Shown in pieces: positions 50,319 through 63,347 of a stretch of 64,000 nt of DNA (positions within the stretch are counted from its first letter, which is position 1; each line of letters starts with the position of its first letter). Location: NCBI GenBank assembly GCA_029834535.1, contig JAQMWT010000237.1, positions 36,724-100,723 on the forward strand. The letters run 5' to 3'. The translations under genes were made by a program, and so were the position numbers. This stretch comes from Chrysophaeum taylorii (taxonomy: Eukaryota > Sar > Pelagophyceae > Pelagomonadales > Pelagomonadaceae). Under the pieces are notes generated by a model. It was not told where the DNA came from. It made no database searches and worked only from the letters and a program-made list of their open reading frames with translations.

Positions 50319-51211
50319 GTGTCCTTCGACATTAGCCCTCATCGAGATGAAGACCCTGATGAGTTGCAGAGGGGGATTCATACTCAGAGGGGGCACCCAC
50401 CTGCCCCTGCTCCGTCTGCTTTTCCCGCTCCGCATCCACTCTCTACTTCTCCCACAGCAGCTTCACCTCCTGCTGACGACAATACTCCTGCTGACGCTCC
50501 TACTATTACGCCACCGCCAATCCTTCCTTCTTACAAAGATTTGTTTTCTCAAGACAACCTTCACCTTGTCCCAGGTCCTAAGCGCCCCAACCAACGCAAA
50601 GCCTCCTCCATGGCATCTGTCCTGCTCGGCTCCAAGCTTCCACTGTTGGTGCCTACAAAGCCGCTGGTGGCAAGCTCGTTGACTTCCGCTGGGACCTTCA
50701 ACATCGCTTTCTCGATTTCAAATCACCCACCCTCCCCGCCCTCCACACCTCTGGTGGCATTCACCGGACGGTTCTCTGCCCAGAGGGGGAGCAGGCCATG
50801 CTGGTTCAACACATCCTTCCGTTGCGTACCGATCTTCTATCTCGATACCCTCTACTGGATGGTGTTTTCTCGCAAACCAAATGCGCATCCAGCATTCCAG
50901 TGGCTACACACCTCACCACTGATGACACTCCACGTCGCCACCTTCCGCATCCACTTATTGCCATGTTCATGGAACACGCTTCGGCCTTCCGTGTTTCTCC
51001 ACTGCAATACGCTTACAGCTACCTGGCACCTACCAGCTTTATTGACCACTCCTCATCTGAGTTTGGCGCTACATCCGCTGAACTATCTGACCTGGAGGAA
51101 TATCTCCTCTGCTCTACCGAGTACATTACCCAGGTACTTCATGAGGAACCTCTCCTGGTGGTGGAGTTGGAACCTGACACCTCCACTCCATCCATGGCAA
51201 TTTTTCAGTAG
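50319..51211 (+). pseudogene. copia D integrase-RT linker
   Basis: Pro/Ser-rich linker in two overlapping frames: ILPSYKDLFSQDNLHLVPGP matches copia A LLPSCRSLYSQDVLRLTRGP, and EHASAFRVSPLQYAYSYLAP matches EHAHAFQVPPAQYVYALFTP. Conservation between diverged elements argues that the linker is a real protein region. No RT follows. Confidence 0.7.
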
Positions 51212-51671
51212 TTCGTGGTACAACTGATTCTGTGGCCATATCGCATACATTTACAGGTTTTGAGTCAGTGGCTTCGTTGGTTTTGTTTTTTTGTTTTGTT
51301 TATTTTTTTTGGCTCAACCAATTCATTTGACTTTGTGTTGCCGTGTGTTTCATTTGGCTCATTGACACTTTTCGCGGATTAAATTCTTGCAATAAGATTC
51401 TTTTGACTTTGCTGCGTGTTTCACAAGAATTGTCTGGTTTCATCACTCGCTGCATATATGAGGCGACGGGCCTCGACGTGGAGGGGATCAACAAAGGAAT
51501 GCGCTACACAACGGGGAAGGAACACATAATGGACTAACAAACGAAAGCTAGCATAATTGACATACAGGGAATGACAAGATGACACAGAATCGACAGTGGA
51601 TTGACGCATAGACCGTGCGTGTAGTGCCGCGTTGCGTTGTGGCAAAACGCTAGGATTCTTGATGTTTTCCT

Positions 51672-51830
51672 CGACTTGGCGATCGACTTGGTTTTGTCGG
51701 CTCTGGTTTGCTCGACTTTGTTTTGCACTTTTCTCACAGGAATTTGCACTTTCGTCGACTTGGCGATCGACTTTGCGTTGTCGGCTCTGTTTTGCTCGAC
51801 TTTGTGTTGCACTTTTCTCTGGGGGTCGTG
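51672..51830. repeat. 84-bp tandem repeat, about 1.9 copies
   Basis: CGACTTGGCGATCGACTT recurs at 51672 and 51756, with TCGGCTCTG, TTTGCTCGACTTTG and TTGCACTTTTCTC at matching places. The unit is a multiple of 3, which keeps the minus-strand frame open. Confidence 0.75.
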
Positions 51831-52947
51831 GGTTCTTCTGATTTGAGCTCGTAAAATGGCTCGGCTCACGTGATGGGGTGATCAGTCCCGGTGAAGCCGG
51901 CGCATTCTCATCAAACACAGGGGACAAGGGGCCAACAGCGAAAGAACAGGTGACAATCGGGCAACAGCAGGAACAGGTGACAATGGGGCAACAGTAGAAG
52001 ACATGGAAGACAAACTGGGGGTGGCAATAAAACAGGCCAGGAAAACGACGGTCCACAAGGGGAGCAGGGAGGGGTTGAGATTTGACACGATAGCTTTGAA
52101 GCGTGATTCGAGAAAGTCGGAACAACGTAAAAGTTCCTTCCGTGGTTGACATTGCAGGAAATCTTACAAGCGCAACTCTCATCAAAAGTGACGTCAATCG
52201 AGGTCTGAAGAACAGGGCCCTTGGGCGCTGTATCATTAGTCGTGCTGTAACCAGGGCGATCCAATGAATAGCGACAAAGGTGCCTGATAAGACTTGCGTT
52301 GGGCGGTTGTTGCCACGGAGAATCGCAGCGGGGCAAACATAGCGGGAACACAGGCTGGTGTATATCTGACGGCGGTGTACCAGACGTCTGATGAGAGTGC
52401 TGCCTTTGGGCAGATATGTTGCATGGTGACCAGGGCTATGACGATGGTCGCATTCGACAGAATCAAAAATAGGCGTAAAGAGGTTTGATGCGGACATTTG
52501 TGGTTGGTCGTTGTGGTCGTTGTGGCGCGAGCAAGTTCCCATGTTCACGACCGCGTCCTTTACGCGAAGATGGGAGACTTCGGACGAGCCAGCGTTGTAA
52601 GGAACGAACACGCGTAGACCAGGCTGCTGTATGCCAGCCTGCTGTGGCAGATAAGAAAGTGGCCCTTTCTCGCATTCTCAAGAACGAAGTTTCCATATGG
52701 GCCAGCTCTTGAGGAGCAAGCGGCGATCTTTGCTCGACATACTCGAGTACACTTCAGTAGAAGTTGGCGATTGTGTCGAAACAGCGGTGATTACGTGTAA
52801 GAACGCTGCAGATAGCGTCGCGGGTGCTGAGCACGGAATTCACTTCGATAGCAAAACCGAATTTTAAAGGTCTGAAAAGCGGCGAAATGCTGATAGTGCG
52901 CGAAGGATAACCACAACATTGTGTTGATACCGTATATGAAGAAGCCG

Positions 52948-53139
52948 AATCTAGAGAACAGTAAAAATCACTGTGCCTCTGGTAGAGAATGGTGGCAGTG
53001 GTAGTGCTGCCTTTCGTCCTGTCCTCTAACGACACAAAGAGCAGCACGGTGTGTGACACAGCGATTTAGTGGTTGTATGTGTGAATGTGAGGTTAAGGGG
53101 GGGGGGGTCCTAACCCTAAATGGGATTTTGTATCTCTAG
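52948..53139 (+). repeat. relic of the G1b-type LTR
   Basis: About 190 bp resembling 3451-3652 in inverted orientation (GTAAAAATCACTGTGCCTCT, the long G tract, CCTAACCCTAAATGGGATTTT). It lacks the terminal CCACTACA and has no adjoining element, so it is a partial or solo LTR. Confidence 0.6.
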
Positions 53140-53255
53140 AATCACACAGCAAGAAGCGTCGGTCCAGGATCCCGATGACGAGCGATCCAACCACAGAGGA
53201 ATCACGAAAGTTGCGCACGCGAAAAGGGACGGGCACAGCTCAGTTGTGTCGGGTG

Positions 53256-53661
53256 TGGAGAGATTTGACCCTCTCCAGGTACATGGTAGAGACTGCGTGC
53301 AGTCTTAGGCGTGTACAGACCATTCCGCTTGCCACATGCTACTACACAAGGTAGGGATTTAAGCCCTAACTCATTAAGGACATTAGGTCCCATAAAAGCG
53401 TTTACACTGACAACGAGGAACGAAGCCTCTGTTAATTAAACAGAAAACCCCGTACCTGACGGTACGCACCTGGAGGCCTACTCCATGTTGGAAAAGAGCT
53501 TCAGACTGGGTTCTTCATAGTCATGAAAATATAATTGCGGAAGGGTAAGGAAGGAAGGAAAGGAGGAACGAGGGAAAGCCGTATTACGGAGAGAAAACCC
53601 TCGTGTAGAGATAGGTGTGAAATGTTCCAGTGTCGCACACATAATAGTGTAGCTCTCTGGA
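53256..53661 (-). repeat. copia B 3' LTR
   Basis: About 406 bp matching 3770-4177 and 23776-24169. It has one 10-bp length variant in the AGGAAGGAAAGGAGG stretch near 53550-53570. Confidence 0.78.
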
Positions 53662-53777
53662 CCCCTCAACGTGTGAAAATGGTTTATGCATTTCAGACGT
53701 TCTCGAAGCGGAACTTGTGCAATATACATGAGAACAGTGAACAGTGGAACAAACAACAACAGAACAGGACAAATTAA

Positions 53778-55785
53778 TTATGATGTCGAGCGTGTTGTGA
53801 TGTTGCGCAAAGAAGCTGTATCGGTATCCACAACATCAGATGTGTGGTCCAATTCATCCTCGCTATGATCGTCCAGTTCCTTTAACTCTGGAGAAGACGA
53901 ATTATGATCATCGGAGGATAGGTCGTTAGCAGTGTTGGTATTGTGCGTAGTCATTGCATCACTCAAGGTGACCAAGGGTGACATGACAGACGAAAGGAAA
54001 GACATAGCAGCATCTGGTGTAAGAGCGTGTATATCCAATGCAGGAATAACACGATCATGTGCATCAGACATAGCTGTGTGGAGGTGATGAGCTGCTGCGT
54101 CGATTTGAACTCGCTGTGCCTCATTATACGTATCTGGAGGGAGCTGTCCAATAGACGAGATAAGCGACCGAGAAATGATATGGACAAATACAGCAGAGGT
54201 CGGTATTATGGTGTTCTGATGCATTTGAAGACTTGACAAAATGCAATCTAGTAAAGAGACATGTTTAATGTTCTCGGTCACTTGAGTATTAAGGGCTTCG
54301 TTGTTTTCTTGCAACTGTGTGAGAGACGTTAGAGCAAGCGATAGTTGATGTTCTCGTGCCATCAATTGCTGTTCGGTGTTAGTGAGACGTAGGGATAAGG
54401 GCCGAATCTCTTCTTTTAATTGGTGTAAGGATGCAGCCATATGGTCGATAGCTTTATCTGGCGTGGGCTCAGCGGGTGGATTATCGATCGGCGCTGGTGA
54501 CACATCTTCAGAAGGGGTATTATTAGAGAAAGTGTCAATGATATGGGATGGGTAGCCAACCTGGATTAACACGTTTTTAAATGCTAGTTGTTGATTAGGT
54601 GGAAGTTGGTGAAAGTAGTGTAGCATTGGCGGTACCGTCTCGGAAGAAGTTGCGTCAAGTTGATGAGACACATCGTTAACAAAGCGTTCGATGAGCACGT
54701 TAAGTAACTCCTCAGGATTGGTAACTACGCAGGTTTTATCTTCCACAGATTGCAACAAAGACCAAGCTGCCACAAGAATCTCAATATTTACACTCGAAAT
54801 GAAGGGCAGCTGCAGTAAGAGCATGGTGTTAGCGTCAGGATTGACGAGAATTTTAGAAGCATCAACGTTATGGGATGTTGCAGTCTGCATGATTGCCTCT
54901 TTGAGCAGCTTGTTAATAGCAATGGACTTTCCAAGGCGTAGGATTATAGCGCGTATGTGGGCAGCTGGATCATTATAACACGAGAGCTGGAAGGGCTGCT
55001 GATTGTTGCGAATTAACGCTATCCCATGATTCGACAAGTTACACATCACACAAATCAACAAAAAGAAAGGGCGCGGTACATCGAAGCAGTGCGATGCATG
55101 TTGCTCAGACGCGAGATGATCCTCAATAATTTGGCGAATCCTGTCAGTTTTAAGCTCATCTTCAGTACAGATGATGAGCACGAAGGGTGTGCCTGGCATA
55201 TCAGTTTTGTTGTAGCACTTTGTACATGCCACATGCACTTTGACAACCCCTTTAATGGGTGGAAAGCGGTGAAAGCGAATGCCTTCATTAGGAGATATAG
55301 CGGGGGCGTTCCGAATGCGCTTTGCTTTGACGCACAGCAGTGAACTAAGATATTGGATATCGTCCAAAGTCTGTCTGTTGTGCTTCGGCAAGCAGCTGCC
55401 GCACAGACTTAAGCCAACATTGAGGATCTTTATGTTGAGGGATGAGGAAGTTTGGCGGGGATGCACCAAGGGCAGATGTATTCCCTGACATCATCGCAAG
55501 TGCGTCAAATTTGCAATGTTTAAACAGGAAATACTCAGACTTTGATGGTTGCGATTTAGACGGTTGTTGGACAGTTGCCTTGGGTGCCTTAGGCGTAACG
55601 GGCGTAGATTGATGTCCTTGAGCCACCGACAAATAGGTTTGATGCTTCCGATTAGGGGAACTAGTCGGTGCAGCGCTTGGAGTTAGAGCATTAAAAGGTG
55701 GGGATAGTGACAGTGCACCACCACGACCACGGTTCAGGGTAGAATGGCGCCGGCTCGCAGCATCTTTGTTTTTAGTGGGATTCAT
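53778..55785 (-). pseudogene. copia B extra ORF downstream of RNase H
   Basis: Homologue of 4295-6305. It starts at ATG 55785 (MNPTKNKDAAS), has a frameshift near 55360, and then runs open to the stop at 53778 through the CTKC/HASHC region, the coiled coil (LHQLKEEIRPLSLRLTNTEQ) and the acidic tail. In A the corresponding tail is broken near 4700 and the N-terminal half is intact, the reverse of B. Function unknown. Confidence 0.72.
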
Positions 55786-55901
55786 CGTGAAAAGAATATC
55801 CGCATCACATCTTCCATTGCATTTCACATTTTAGCGAGCCAGTATTCCTTTGCATAGCAGGGTTAGTTTAAAGTCATTTTGGACATAATGAAGGGTAAGG
55901 A

Positions 55902-57287
55902 TTATCCATCTTGTTGAGCTATGGGTTGTTGTAAGCCGAGTAACGTGCGAAATCTGATGAAGAGCGGAGCTCCAAAGGGTTTAGTAAATCCATCGGCGAT
56001 ATTTTGGGTACCGGAAGCATGATGTAGACGTATACGACTGTACGTAGTCACGAACACGGAACCAGCGTGTGCTGATAGCTTTGGCCTTAGTCGCACTGTC
56101 GGGGTTGTTGGAAGATGAATAGCAGAGGCAGAATCTCCCAGTATAGGGCTGTTACGTATGAACGACATGTCCGATGGGAGGGGATTTTCGTGAGCATCAT
56201 AGTCTAGTAGCAAGTCTTTCCCTGAAGATTAGCGGAGATAGAAGTGAGGATTTATAGCGAATGCCATTTCTGTTAACAATTTGCGTAACCAGACCACATC
56301 ATCGGCACACATATTAAGGGCGATAAGCTCACTCTCATGCGTAGGAGTAGCTGTAATAGGCTGCAACTTAGACTTCCAAGTAATGAGAGAACCAAACAAA
56401 AAGATAGCGTAACCGGTTGTAGATTTGCGGTCTTGTTCATAAGAGGGTGCATTATCGGCATCTACGAACGCGACCAGTGGATCAAAATTACCGGAATTAA
56501 CTTGTTCTTTAGTGTAATCCAACATGGTGGCCATGTCAGTACGATTACCGATAAGAAGTCGAAGATGGTCCATTAGAGCGGAAGAACCAGAGTAGTACCA
56601 GAGGCGAAGATTACGATTTTCGGGCTTGCGAAAGTAGCGGAGCGTCCCTGTTAGTACTTGAACATGTAGAAATGCTGGATTATGCATTCCTCGAGAACAA
56701 CGAGTAAGACTTTGTGATAAATCGGGGCGACAGGCCAATTGGACAAACGTGAGCTTGCCGAGTAGAGTAGAGAAGGTATGAAGGATGAACTTGTCCATAT
56801 CAGAAGATGGCTCTCCAGTTTTATACGTGGCTGATGGTGACATCGGTGTGGAAGTGGGACGTAACTGCATTAAAATGGGGTACTCTTCGAACAATGCATC
56901 AAGTTTAGCCTGACAGTCCAGTGATATAGAACCATCAGTTGTACGCGTTATGCGCATGCCTAGGAGAGTATGGACTTCCTCGAAGGTGTCGACTGAGTAC
57001 TCCTTTTTCAGGGCTTGCTGGAACTCACGACGTAGAGTTTCCGAAGTGCAAGTAATGACGACGTCGTCTACTGAGAGTGTGCAAATTAGAAATGTAGCGT
57101 CAGCTTGGACTTTAGCGTAAATGCATGTGTCTGTTCGAAATCGTGTATAGCCTAATGAATCAAAGAAGCCGTTTATGGTTTGATTCCAAAGGGCAGGGCT
57201 CTGACGCAATCCATAGAGAGATTTAAGTAGCTTTGGGAGACGACGGCCTTGGTATTTAGTATCTTCGGGATCGAGAACGTAAATGCC
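55902..57287 (-). pseudogene. pol: copia B RT C-terminal half and RNase H
   Basis: 326 open codons (57209-56229) with LSVDDVVIT, LLGMRITRTTDG, AFVDADNAPSYEQDRKSTTG and HESELIALNMCADDVVWL. A stop-separated RNase H end follows (GTQNIADGFTKPFGAP). It is cleaner than the A copy. Confidence 0.87.
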
Positions 57288-59453
57288 TTATGGCAGTTTG
57301 ACATAGACATGAGAATCGATGGGAGCTTGAACAAAAGCGTTAGGGACGTCGACATGGTAGACTGGAAGTCGCAGATGAGCTGCTAGCGCCAGAACACAAC
57401 GGATGCCAGTAAGCTGTGCCATAGGGCTGAATGTGTTGAAAAAATCGGTGCCCTGAGAGGCTAAGAATCCTCGTAGGACCAGGCGCGTTTTATGTTTAAT
57501 GTACGGACCAGCAGCGTTGGTTTTTATACGTAGGACGAGGCGGGTGTCAGTAGGCTTCGAGTTGACCATTGGCAGCGCTAGTTTAAAGCAACCAAACTTA
57601 ACAATATCAAAAATCTCCTTGGAGATGGCAGCGACATAAGCTTTGCGATCAGCGTCGGAGAGACCTTTGAGGCAGTTCAACTTATATTCATCAATTTTGA
57701 TATCTTTGGCTTGAATCTTGTATTCGTCCGAACCAACCGTGCTAGGGTCATGAGTCGTCGTCAGATGAGTGATTACGTAAGAAGCGACATTATCGCGCAG
57801 ATGAGCGTGATCGGGATCTTCGATGAGTCGAACAACTAGTGGAGGAGCATCACGAAGGTGGGCCTCAATGTAATGTGATTGCACGGTGATATAGTCTTCG
57901 ATGGCGGAGAGATGAGGCTCGGAGGCACCATAAGAAGCATCATTATGATCCAAAATGGAATGGGGCGTGAACAAAGCATAAACATATTGAGCGGGAGGAA
58001 CTTGAAAGGCGCGAGCATGTTCAGAAATTAAATGAACGAGAGCTTGAGGGAGGTGAAAGTCTGTAAGGTTGATGTCGTCGCCGAAGTGAGCATGAGGATC
58101 AGGCGATGGGTGGCTATGGCTCCTATGACACATAACTGAAGAGGACTGTGAGATCGCTTGGTGCACATGGTGATGAAGGGATGGTGTGAATTTCCCCTCT
58201 GGAGGTATGGCCGTCCAGTGGATGCCATGAGCAAGATGAAGGGAGTGGCGGGTGGGGTCGCAGAAGGTTATTTACTGCTTGGAGAGGTCATGCTTGAAGT
58301 CGGCAAGCGCACCACCGGCGTGTTTATAAGCGGCAACAGTAGGCGAGGCAAAACGAGTAAGAACATCCTTGAGATTGTTTTTGCGACGAGGCCGAGGGTG
58401 ATGAGGACCACGGGTGAGACGTAGGACATCCTGGGAATAGAGAGACCGATAAGATGGCAAAAATGGCAACGAATTGGAAGACACGTCAGATGTAGGTGTG
58501 GCGGAAGCGGCGGGTGCAGAAGCAGCTGAAGCACATGCGGGAGCGGGAGAGGGTGCATTGAAATGAGAAGAAGAAGTCCCCGTCTCATGGTCAGTGTCGG
58601 TAGGCATAGCATTCCCCATCTGCGCCGCATCATTGGGGGTGCTGTAAACAGAGAAGGGAATGTCGGGTGAAGGTGCGGGAGGTGGATGCTGTTCATAATC
58701 AGGAGGGGATTTCGAAATAAGATGAGGAAAAGTCAGTTTAGAAGAAACACGGACTTGCCCGTTTTCAGGATTAAGGACAACATCGGCTAAATGATTAACA
58801 TGAGGTGTTATTAAAGGGTTTATAACGTTAGCACCACATAAGTAGATGTAGGGACGACATCGGGGTTCATATTTATGAAATTCGTTAGGTTCCAAATGCA
58901 GATAACAAACAGAACCAAAAGGTTCGAGGTAGTCCTGTTGGGGAACATTACATTGGTCTAACAAAACTTGTTGGGGGCTTAGGACTTTATTGTAAATACG
59001 TTCGAGGGAGACGTTAGGGAGGAGATTATACGATTGGATAGCACGTATAACAGCCCACGGGTAGTGTGGTGCCGGATCTGTTAGGGGGTGACCTTTATAG
59101 GATACATTAAGCATATGCCGGAGTCGTGTAGACGCGGCAGTGGCTATGTGACCAACAGCGGCTTCTACTTCATGATTAAAGACATGCAAGTAAGGGGGGA
59201 ACGCGGACATGTTAATACCATGTTCCACACGAAAGGGGGTTGTAACATGCTGAGATAAATAGGGTTTAAAGGAATCACAATAGATTTGTTTGAGTTGTAC
59301 ATGAACATAAGTAGAGCAAAAATTGCGGACAAACTCAAGGGCGTTACAAAATTCGCTGGAGTTAGTGCTACGACAAAAGTACACTAACAGAAATTTAGAA
59401 ATGAGACACTTGAAAACAATGATATGTCGAAAGGATCCCCATTCCGAGAGCAC
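57288..59453 (-). pseudogene. pol: copia B integrase core, linker and RT N-terminus
   Basis: Open frame 59453-58272 holds the integrase core and C-terminus (IYCDSFKPYLSQHV, NHEVEAAVGHIA, YLCGANVINPL) and part of the linker. Frame 58166-57288 holds the rest of the linker and the RT fingers (RLVLRIKTNAAGPYIKH, DVPNAFVQAPIDSHVYVKLP). A stop separates the two near 58270. The intact site near 59310-59330 corresponds to the insertion point of the short element in copia A. Confidence 0.86.
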
Positions 59454-61033
59454 AGATACGTAACCACCGTCACATGCCCAGGCTTCACCAGGTTGAAAAA
59501 TTTTTCGAATGATGGTTGCTTGGTAAGGTGATGTGGATGAGGAAAGCGTTTTTTATGAATCGTACAATCCACACAGAACTTACGGTAGGGTACGTCAGAT
59601 GGGTGGTGTCCAGGACTGGCAATAACCTGAACAGCTTTTATAGCTTGAGAATCACTAGAATGGTGGATGTTGTGAAAATTGGTGGCTCGTTGTTGCGCAT
59701 CTCGAAATGCAAGGGTGCCTCTGGCATAGACTTTCTTATCGAAGGGTGCATGCTTTTCATGGAGCTGTCTTGGCGTTATAAGAGGAATGTGTTTTTCTTT
59801 AGTAGGAGATGATGTATCTGCGGATGAGGTGTTAGAGAGGAAGACATGAGCTACTGAATCGAGATGAAAAGATGGAAGTTCGTGGTTAGAGGCAGGATTA
59901 TCACAACATGAAAGTTTTTTATTGGAGATGTAGAACATTGTAATGGAACTCTGGTGTAATAATAAGGATGTATCTGTTGGGAATATATTTGTGAAGAAAG
60001 TTGACCTATAGTTTTTGGTTAGAGAGGCATGATCAGGGTCAAACGATGGTGATAGCGTTAATTTACGCAAGTCATAGACAAGCTGACACAAATGTTTATA
60101 AATTATATGATATGTTCCAGCTGGAATAGCATTCGCGATTATATCACAACATAGGTCCGGGGACAAAGACAGAAGAAAATTGATTTGGTACGCTGTGAAG
60201 TTATTGGCGCGTGCCAATTCGCGAGTTGAGTAGTGTCGGATGCGATCGAGTCGTGGATCGTACACGAGCATATTAGCAAATCCACGAATGGTAGGAGTAG
60301 GAGTGTATATAGAATGAACTTTGGCACCCATCTTCCTATCGCTTGATGTAATAAAGCCCAGATATCTGCTTTGGGACAGATGCATGTCACTTAAAGCAAA
60401 CATTTTATCGATAAATTCGAGACGATTTTCCTGAGGGTAGAAGACAAAAGAATCGTGAAATACAGGAGAAGTATAGGTGACCAGTGCTTGTACTAAACGA
60501 CGCGTGTCTTGATTTTCATTATTATTATGGTATGCTTGGCAAAGCCAAAGAAAACCAGTAACAGGTTCGAGAGAAGCAGTCTTATCGATTCCGGCATCAT
60601 GCGCTAGGAAGGTATAGGTTTCACCAAAAGCATTTATATGTGCCTGGTATTTAGAAGAGGAGTTAGAAGCTGTTATGTCTCCGCCTGTATGTCTTCCACC
60701 GGTGATGTAAATGATGGAGGAAGTAGAGGATTTATTTAAGAATAACCTGTGAGATGGTTGGTTAGATTCGATAGTTGTAATACGAAAGGACACAGGTAAT
60801 GTGATAGATTTAGGGAATAAACGTCCCATAATATTACAGAGGAGCACAAAAGCTTTGAGTTCAATAGGAGATCTCATGCAAGCAAGTGGCTTTCTTGAAT
60901 TAGTCAAGAATCCCAGGCGAAAGTTAGAAGTGCCCTCCATTTCATCTTGACTGGGATGTTCGACTGTTTTGTTAGAGTGCAGACGAAGGAACAGCATAGA
61001 TAAGGTTTCAAGCTCAGTCACAGTTAAGCGCAC
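59454..61033 (-). pseudogene. pol: copia B MTase motif IX/X region fused to post-MTase and integrase zinc domain
   Basis: One continuous frame (61033-59384, 549 codons) starts at MTase motif IX (RLTVTELETL). It continues through AFVLLCNIMGRLFPKS, SRYLGFITSSDRKMGAKVHS and the integrase HHCC finger (FHNIHHSSDS, CVDCTIHKK). This shows that MTase and integrase share one polyprotein frame in the copia family. Confidence 0.8.
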
Positions 61034-61488
61034 GGATCCTGTGGTGTCATTTCCATGAAAAGAACGAGCGGCTTTAAGAGCTCAAGTACACTTATAGCAC
61101 TTGGAAACAAGGAATCATCCATATCACGCTCGAAGGTGGAAATGGATCTCCCATTGATTATGTTGCGATTTGTGCATGGTGATGTCAATTCCACGATATC
61201 GGTGTAATATCGAGCACGTTCAACGTCCGATGCTCGATGGAAATATGTCAGAAACTTAGGTAGGGATGGAAAAACTTCGATGGAATTACCAAAACGTCTT
61301 CGTAGCATGTGCGTGATATTGTCATCGCTCTCAACAAGAACTTTAACGTTGATGTTGATTTGCAAGTCATTAGAAGCGCAAGCCAAGAATACAGGAGTGG
61401 ACATCCCAGAGCAAAGGTGAGTTACAGTAGGTGTTCGTGAGCTAGGAGACGAAGTTACTGTGTGAAGCAATCGTGTGGTAACCTTGCG
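61024..61488 (-). pseudogene. copia B C5-MTase N-terminal half, internally deleted
   Basis: Carries motif I (LCSGMSTPVF), motif II, motif IV (VELTSPC) and motif VI (LFMEMTP), then breaks. About 330 bp equivalent to copia A 12277-12607, encoding motif VIII QARER and the target-recognition stretch, is missing. The join puts the remainder out of frame. It is separated from ORF2 by the same UGA as in copia A (61489-61491). Confidence 0.85.
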
Positions 61489-63346
61489 TCATACGGGAGG
61501 TGAGAAATGCTTGCGTATGTAAGGCAGCTGCGAATGCATTGACTCCAGGATGGTTTTAAGCCATGGGACGTAAATTACGCGTTCCATGAGGGTGGAATAT
61601 AGTTTGAGCATTTCGCGTTGTTCATTAAAAGCACATAGTCTGAACTGTAGTGAGCGAAGTTCCATTTTACGCGCTTTTGCTTGTTGTAGCGAATAAATTG
61701 GTAGAGTTGGCAACAGGTTACTGAGTCTAAACAAAGTAATCTTGACATTATCATCAATTTTACTCTGGATAGATGATTGTCCTTTAAATTCAACTCCATA
61801 AAGATGTATACCAAGTTTATCTTCTCCCCATTGAGTCATACTGATGATGTGCAGATCGGGATCGTTATGGTCGTTTTGCTTGGGTAGAAAAAGCGCAACG
61901 TCTAGCTTTACATATCCCACATTTGGATGCTTTGGGAGAGCGGGAATGACGGTCCTTATAATCATAGCATGTGTGATTCTCTGCGTATCCGTAGCAGTCT
62001 GGATAGCAGGTGATAAGGACTCGGGTAGCTTTACGATGTGGATAGGATCAGCATAACGTTTAAAGTTAATTACATGTTGAGAAGCACATGTGTCAGCATA
62101 TCCTGGCGTAGTCATTAGCGGCAAATTGTACTCGTTGTACAGTTTAAGCATTGTTGCATAACAGGCATGTGTTGAGCTTTGACCAAACACGTACTGTGTC
62201 ATGAAACTTTGCGTTTGTTCGGAAGGCACAACGACGAGTGTAAAACCAGTGTTTAATTTTGGTAGCAACACAGGGGATCTGTACCATCTTCATTATCTTC
62301 GTTGGGTAGATTACTGGGGAGCTCAGAGTGCGAGGAAGTTTCCCGAGCTTGACGACGAACGATAGCATTCTGAGCTTTAGCATTTATGTGCTGCAATAGC
62401 GGCTGAGGGATGTTATCGATTTCATCATCTTTAATGGACAGAAAAGTGTGGAACATTTTCTCTGTATCAGCAGTCCCCTCTGCTCCGCATCACTGGGGGA
62501 CGCTTCAGGAGCAGATGTTTCAGTTTGATACTTTTCTTCTGAAACATGAGATTCCTTATCGGCTTCTAAGAGGTTCGATATGGTATTGGACATAGTATCA
62601 ACTCGAGATAAGTAGAGATGAACTTGGGTGGCTTCGTCAGGATCTAAGGACTGTGTCGAAGCTTGAGAAGCGGTTGTCCAGAGGGTACTCAGTAAGCTTT
62701 TCATTTCCTCCTGTACCATTTTAGAGTCGGTAGAGGGGTTGGGATTCGCTTCCTGTAATTTACCAAACAGGTGGCGAAGACGATCAACTTGATAAGTAGC
62801 CCGGTCCATAAGAGACATATTAGAGCGTGCATTACGGTTAGAGGAAGGTGAGTAGACAGGACGATCGAAGCTGGTACCTTTGACGTTATAATTTGAAGGT
62901 GGACGATAGTACGACGTGTCACGAGGTAAAATTGTCGATGCTTTATCTGTTGCATTACGAAGCTTACGAGCGTTGAAGCCAGACTGTCCAGCTACAGTAG
63001 CTAACAACGAGTAAGCGTTGTTTAGAGAGTCGTGGGATTGATGAATAGTATCCATCAATAATACCTTAGGTGGCTTGGTAGCGGTAGTACCAGGGATGTA
63101 AGGGATCCAGGAAGCGGGTTTATCCAAGCGTCGGTTAGAGGAAAACTTTGTTTCATTGTATATCTTTAACAAGAATTCCAATAACGGACGAACGTCGTTA
63201 GGATCAACTAGCTTTAACAATTCAGGATCGTGAGTCGAGTTGTTCCCAGAGCGTGTCTCGTAGAGTTTACACCATTCCAATAAAGATTGAGAATAGCGCT
63301 CGTGATCCGAGGGATTAGCATATAGACGGTAGATCTCCTCGTGAGC
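61489..63346 (-). pseudogene. copia B ORF2 with protease
   Basis: Homologue of 13056-14927 with a frameshift near 62270-62480. It retains the protease motif DTCASQHVINF, including the Cys in place of Gly, and ends at the same UGA. The frame joint to gag differs from copia A by a 7-base deletion. Confidence 0.78.
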
Positions 63347-63347
63347 T

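Larger units (their letters stand above)
47998..51290 (+). mobile_element. copia D, diverged copia fragment
   Basis: Plus-strand relative of copia A with the same domain order: MTase C-terminal remnant, post-MTase segment, integrase, long linker. It is truncated at both ends, at 47998 against G2' and at about 51290 in a T-rich stretch before RT. Protein identity to copia A is moderate, so it is an older or separate subfamily. Confidence 0.8.
51291..53255. other. unassigned region with a long unsupported open frame
   Basis: A 396-codon minus-strand frame (52611-51421) opens without an ATG at its start and matches nothing that I recognise. It contains the 84-bp repeat at 51672-51830 and a repeated CCPIVTCS peptide (about 51935-51985). 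I see no splice pattern or neighbour that supports a gene. An LTR-like relic lies at 52948-53139. Confidence 0.35.

Noticed and set aside
51421-52611. 396-codon minus-strand open frame as a host gene
   Set aside because: No ATG at the start, no recognisable domain, and repeat-derived low-complexity peptide. Described as unassigned DNA only.
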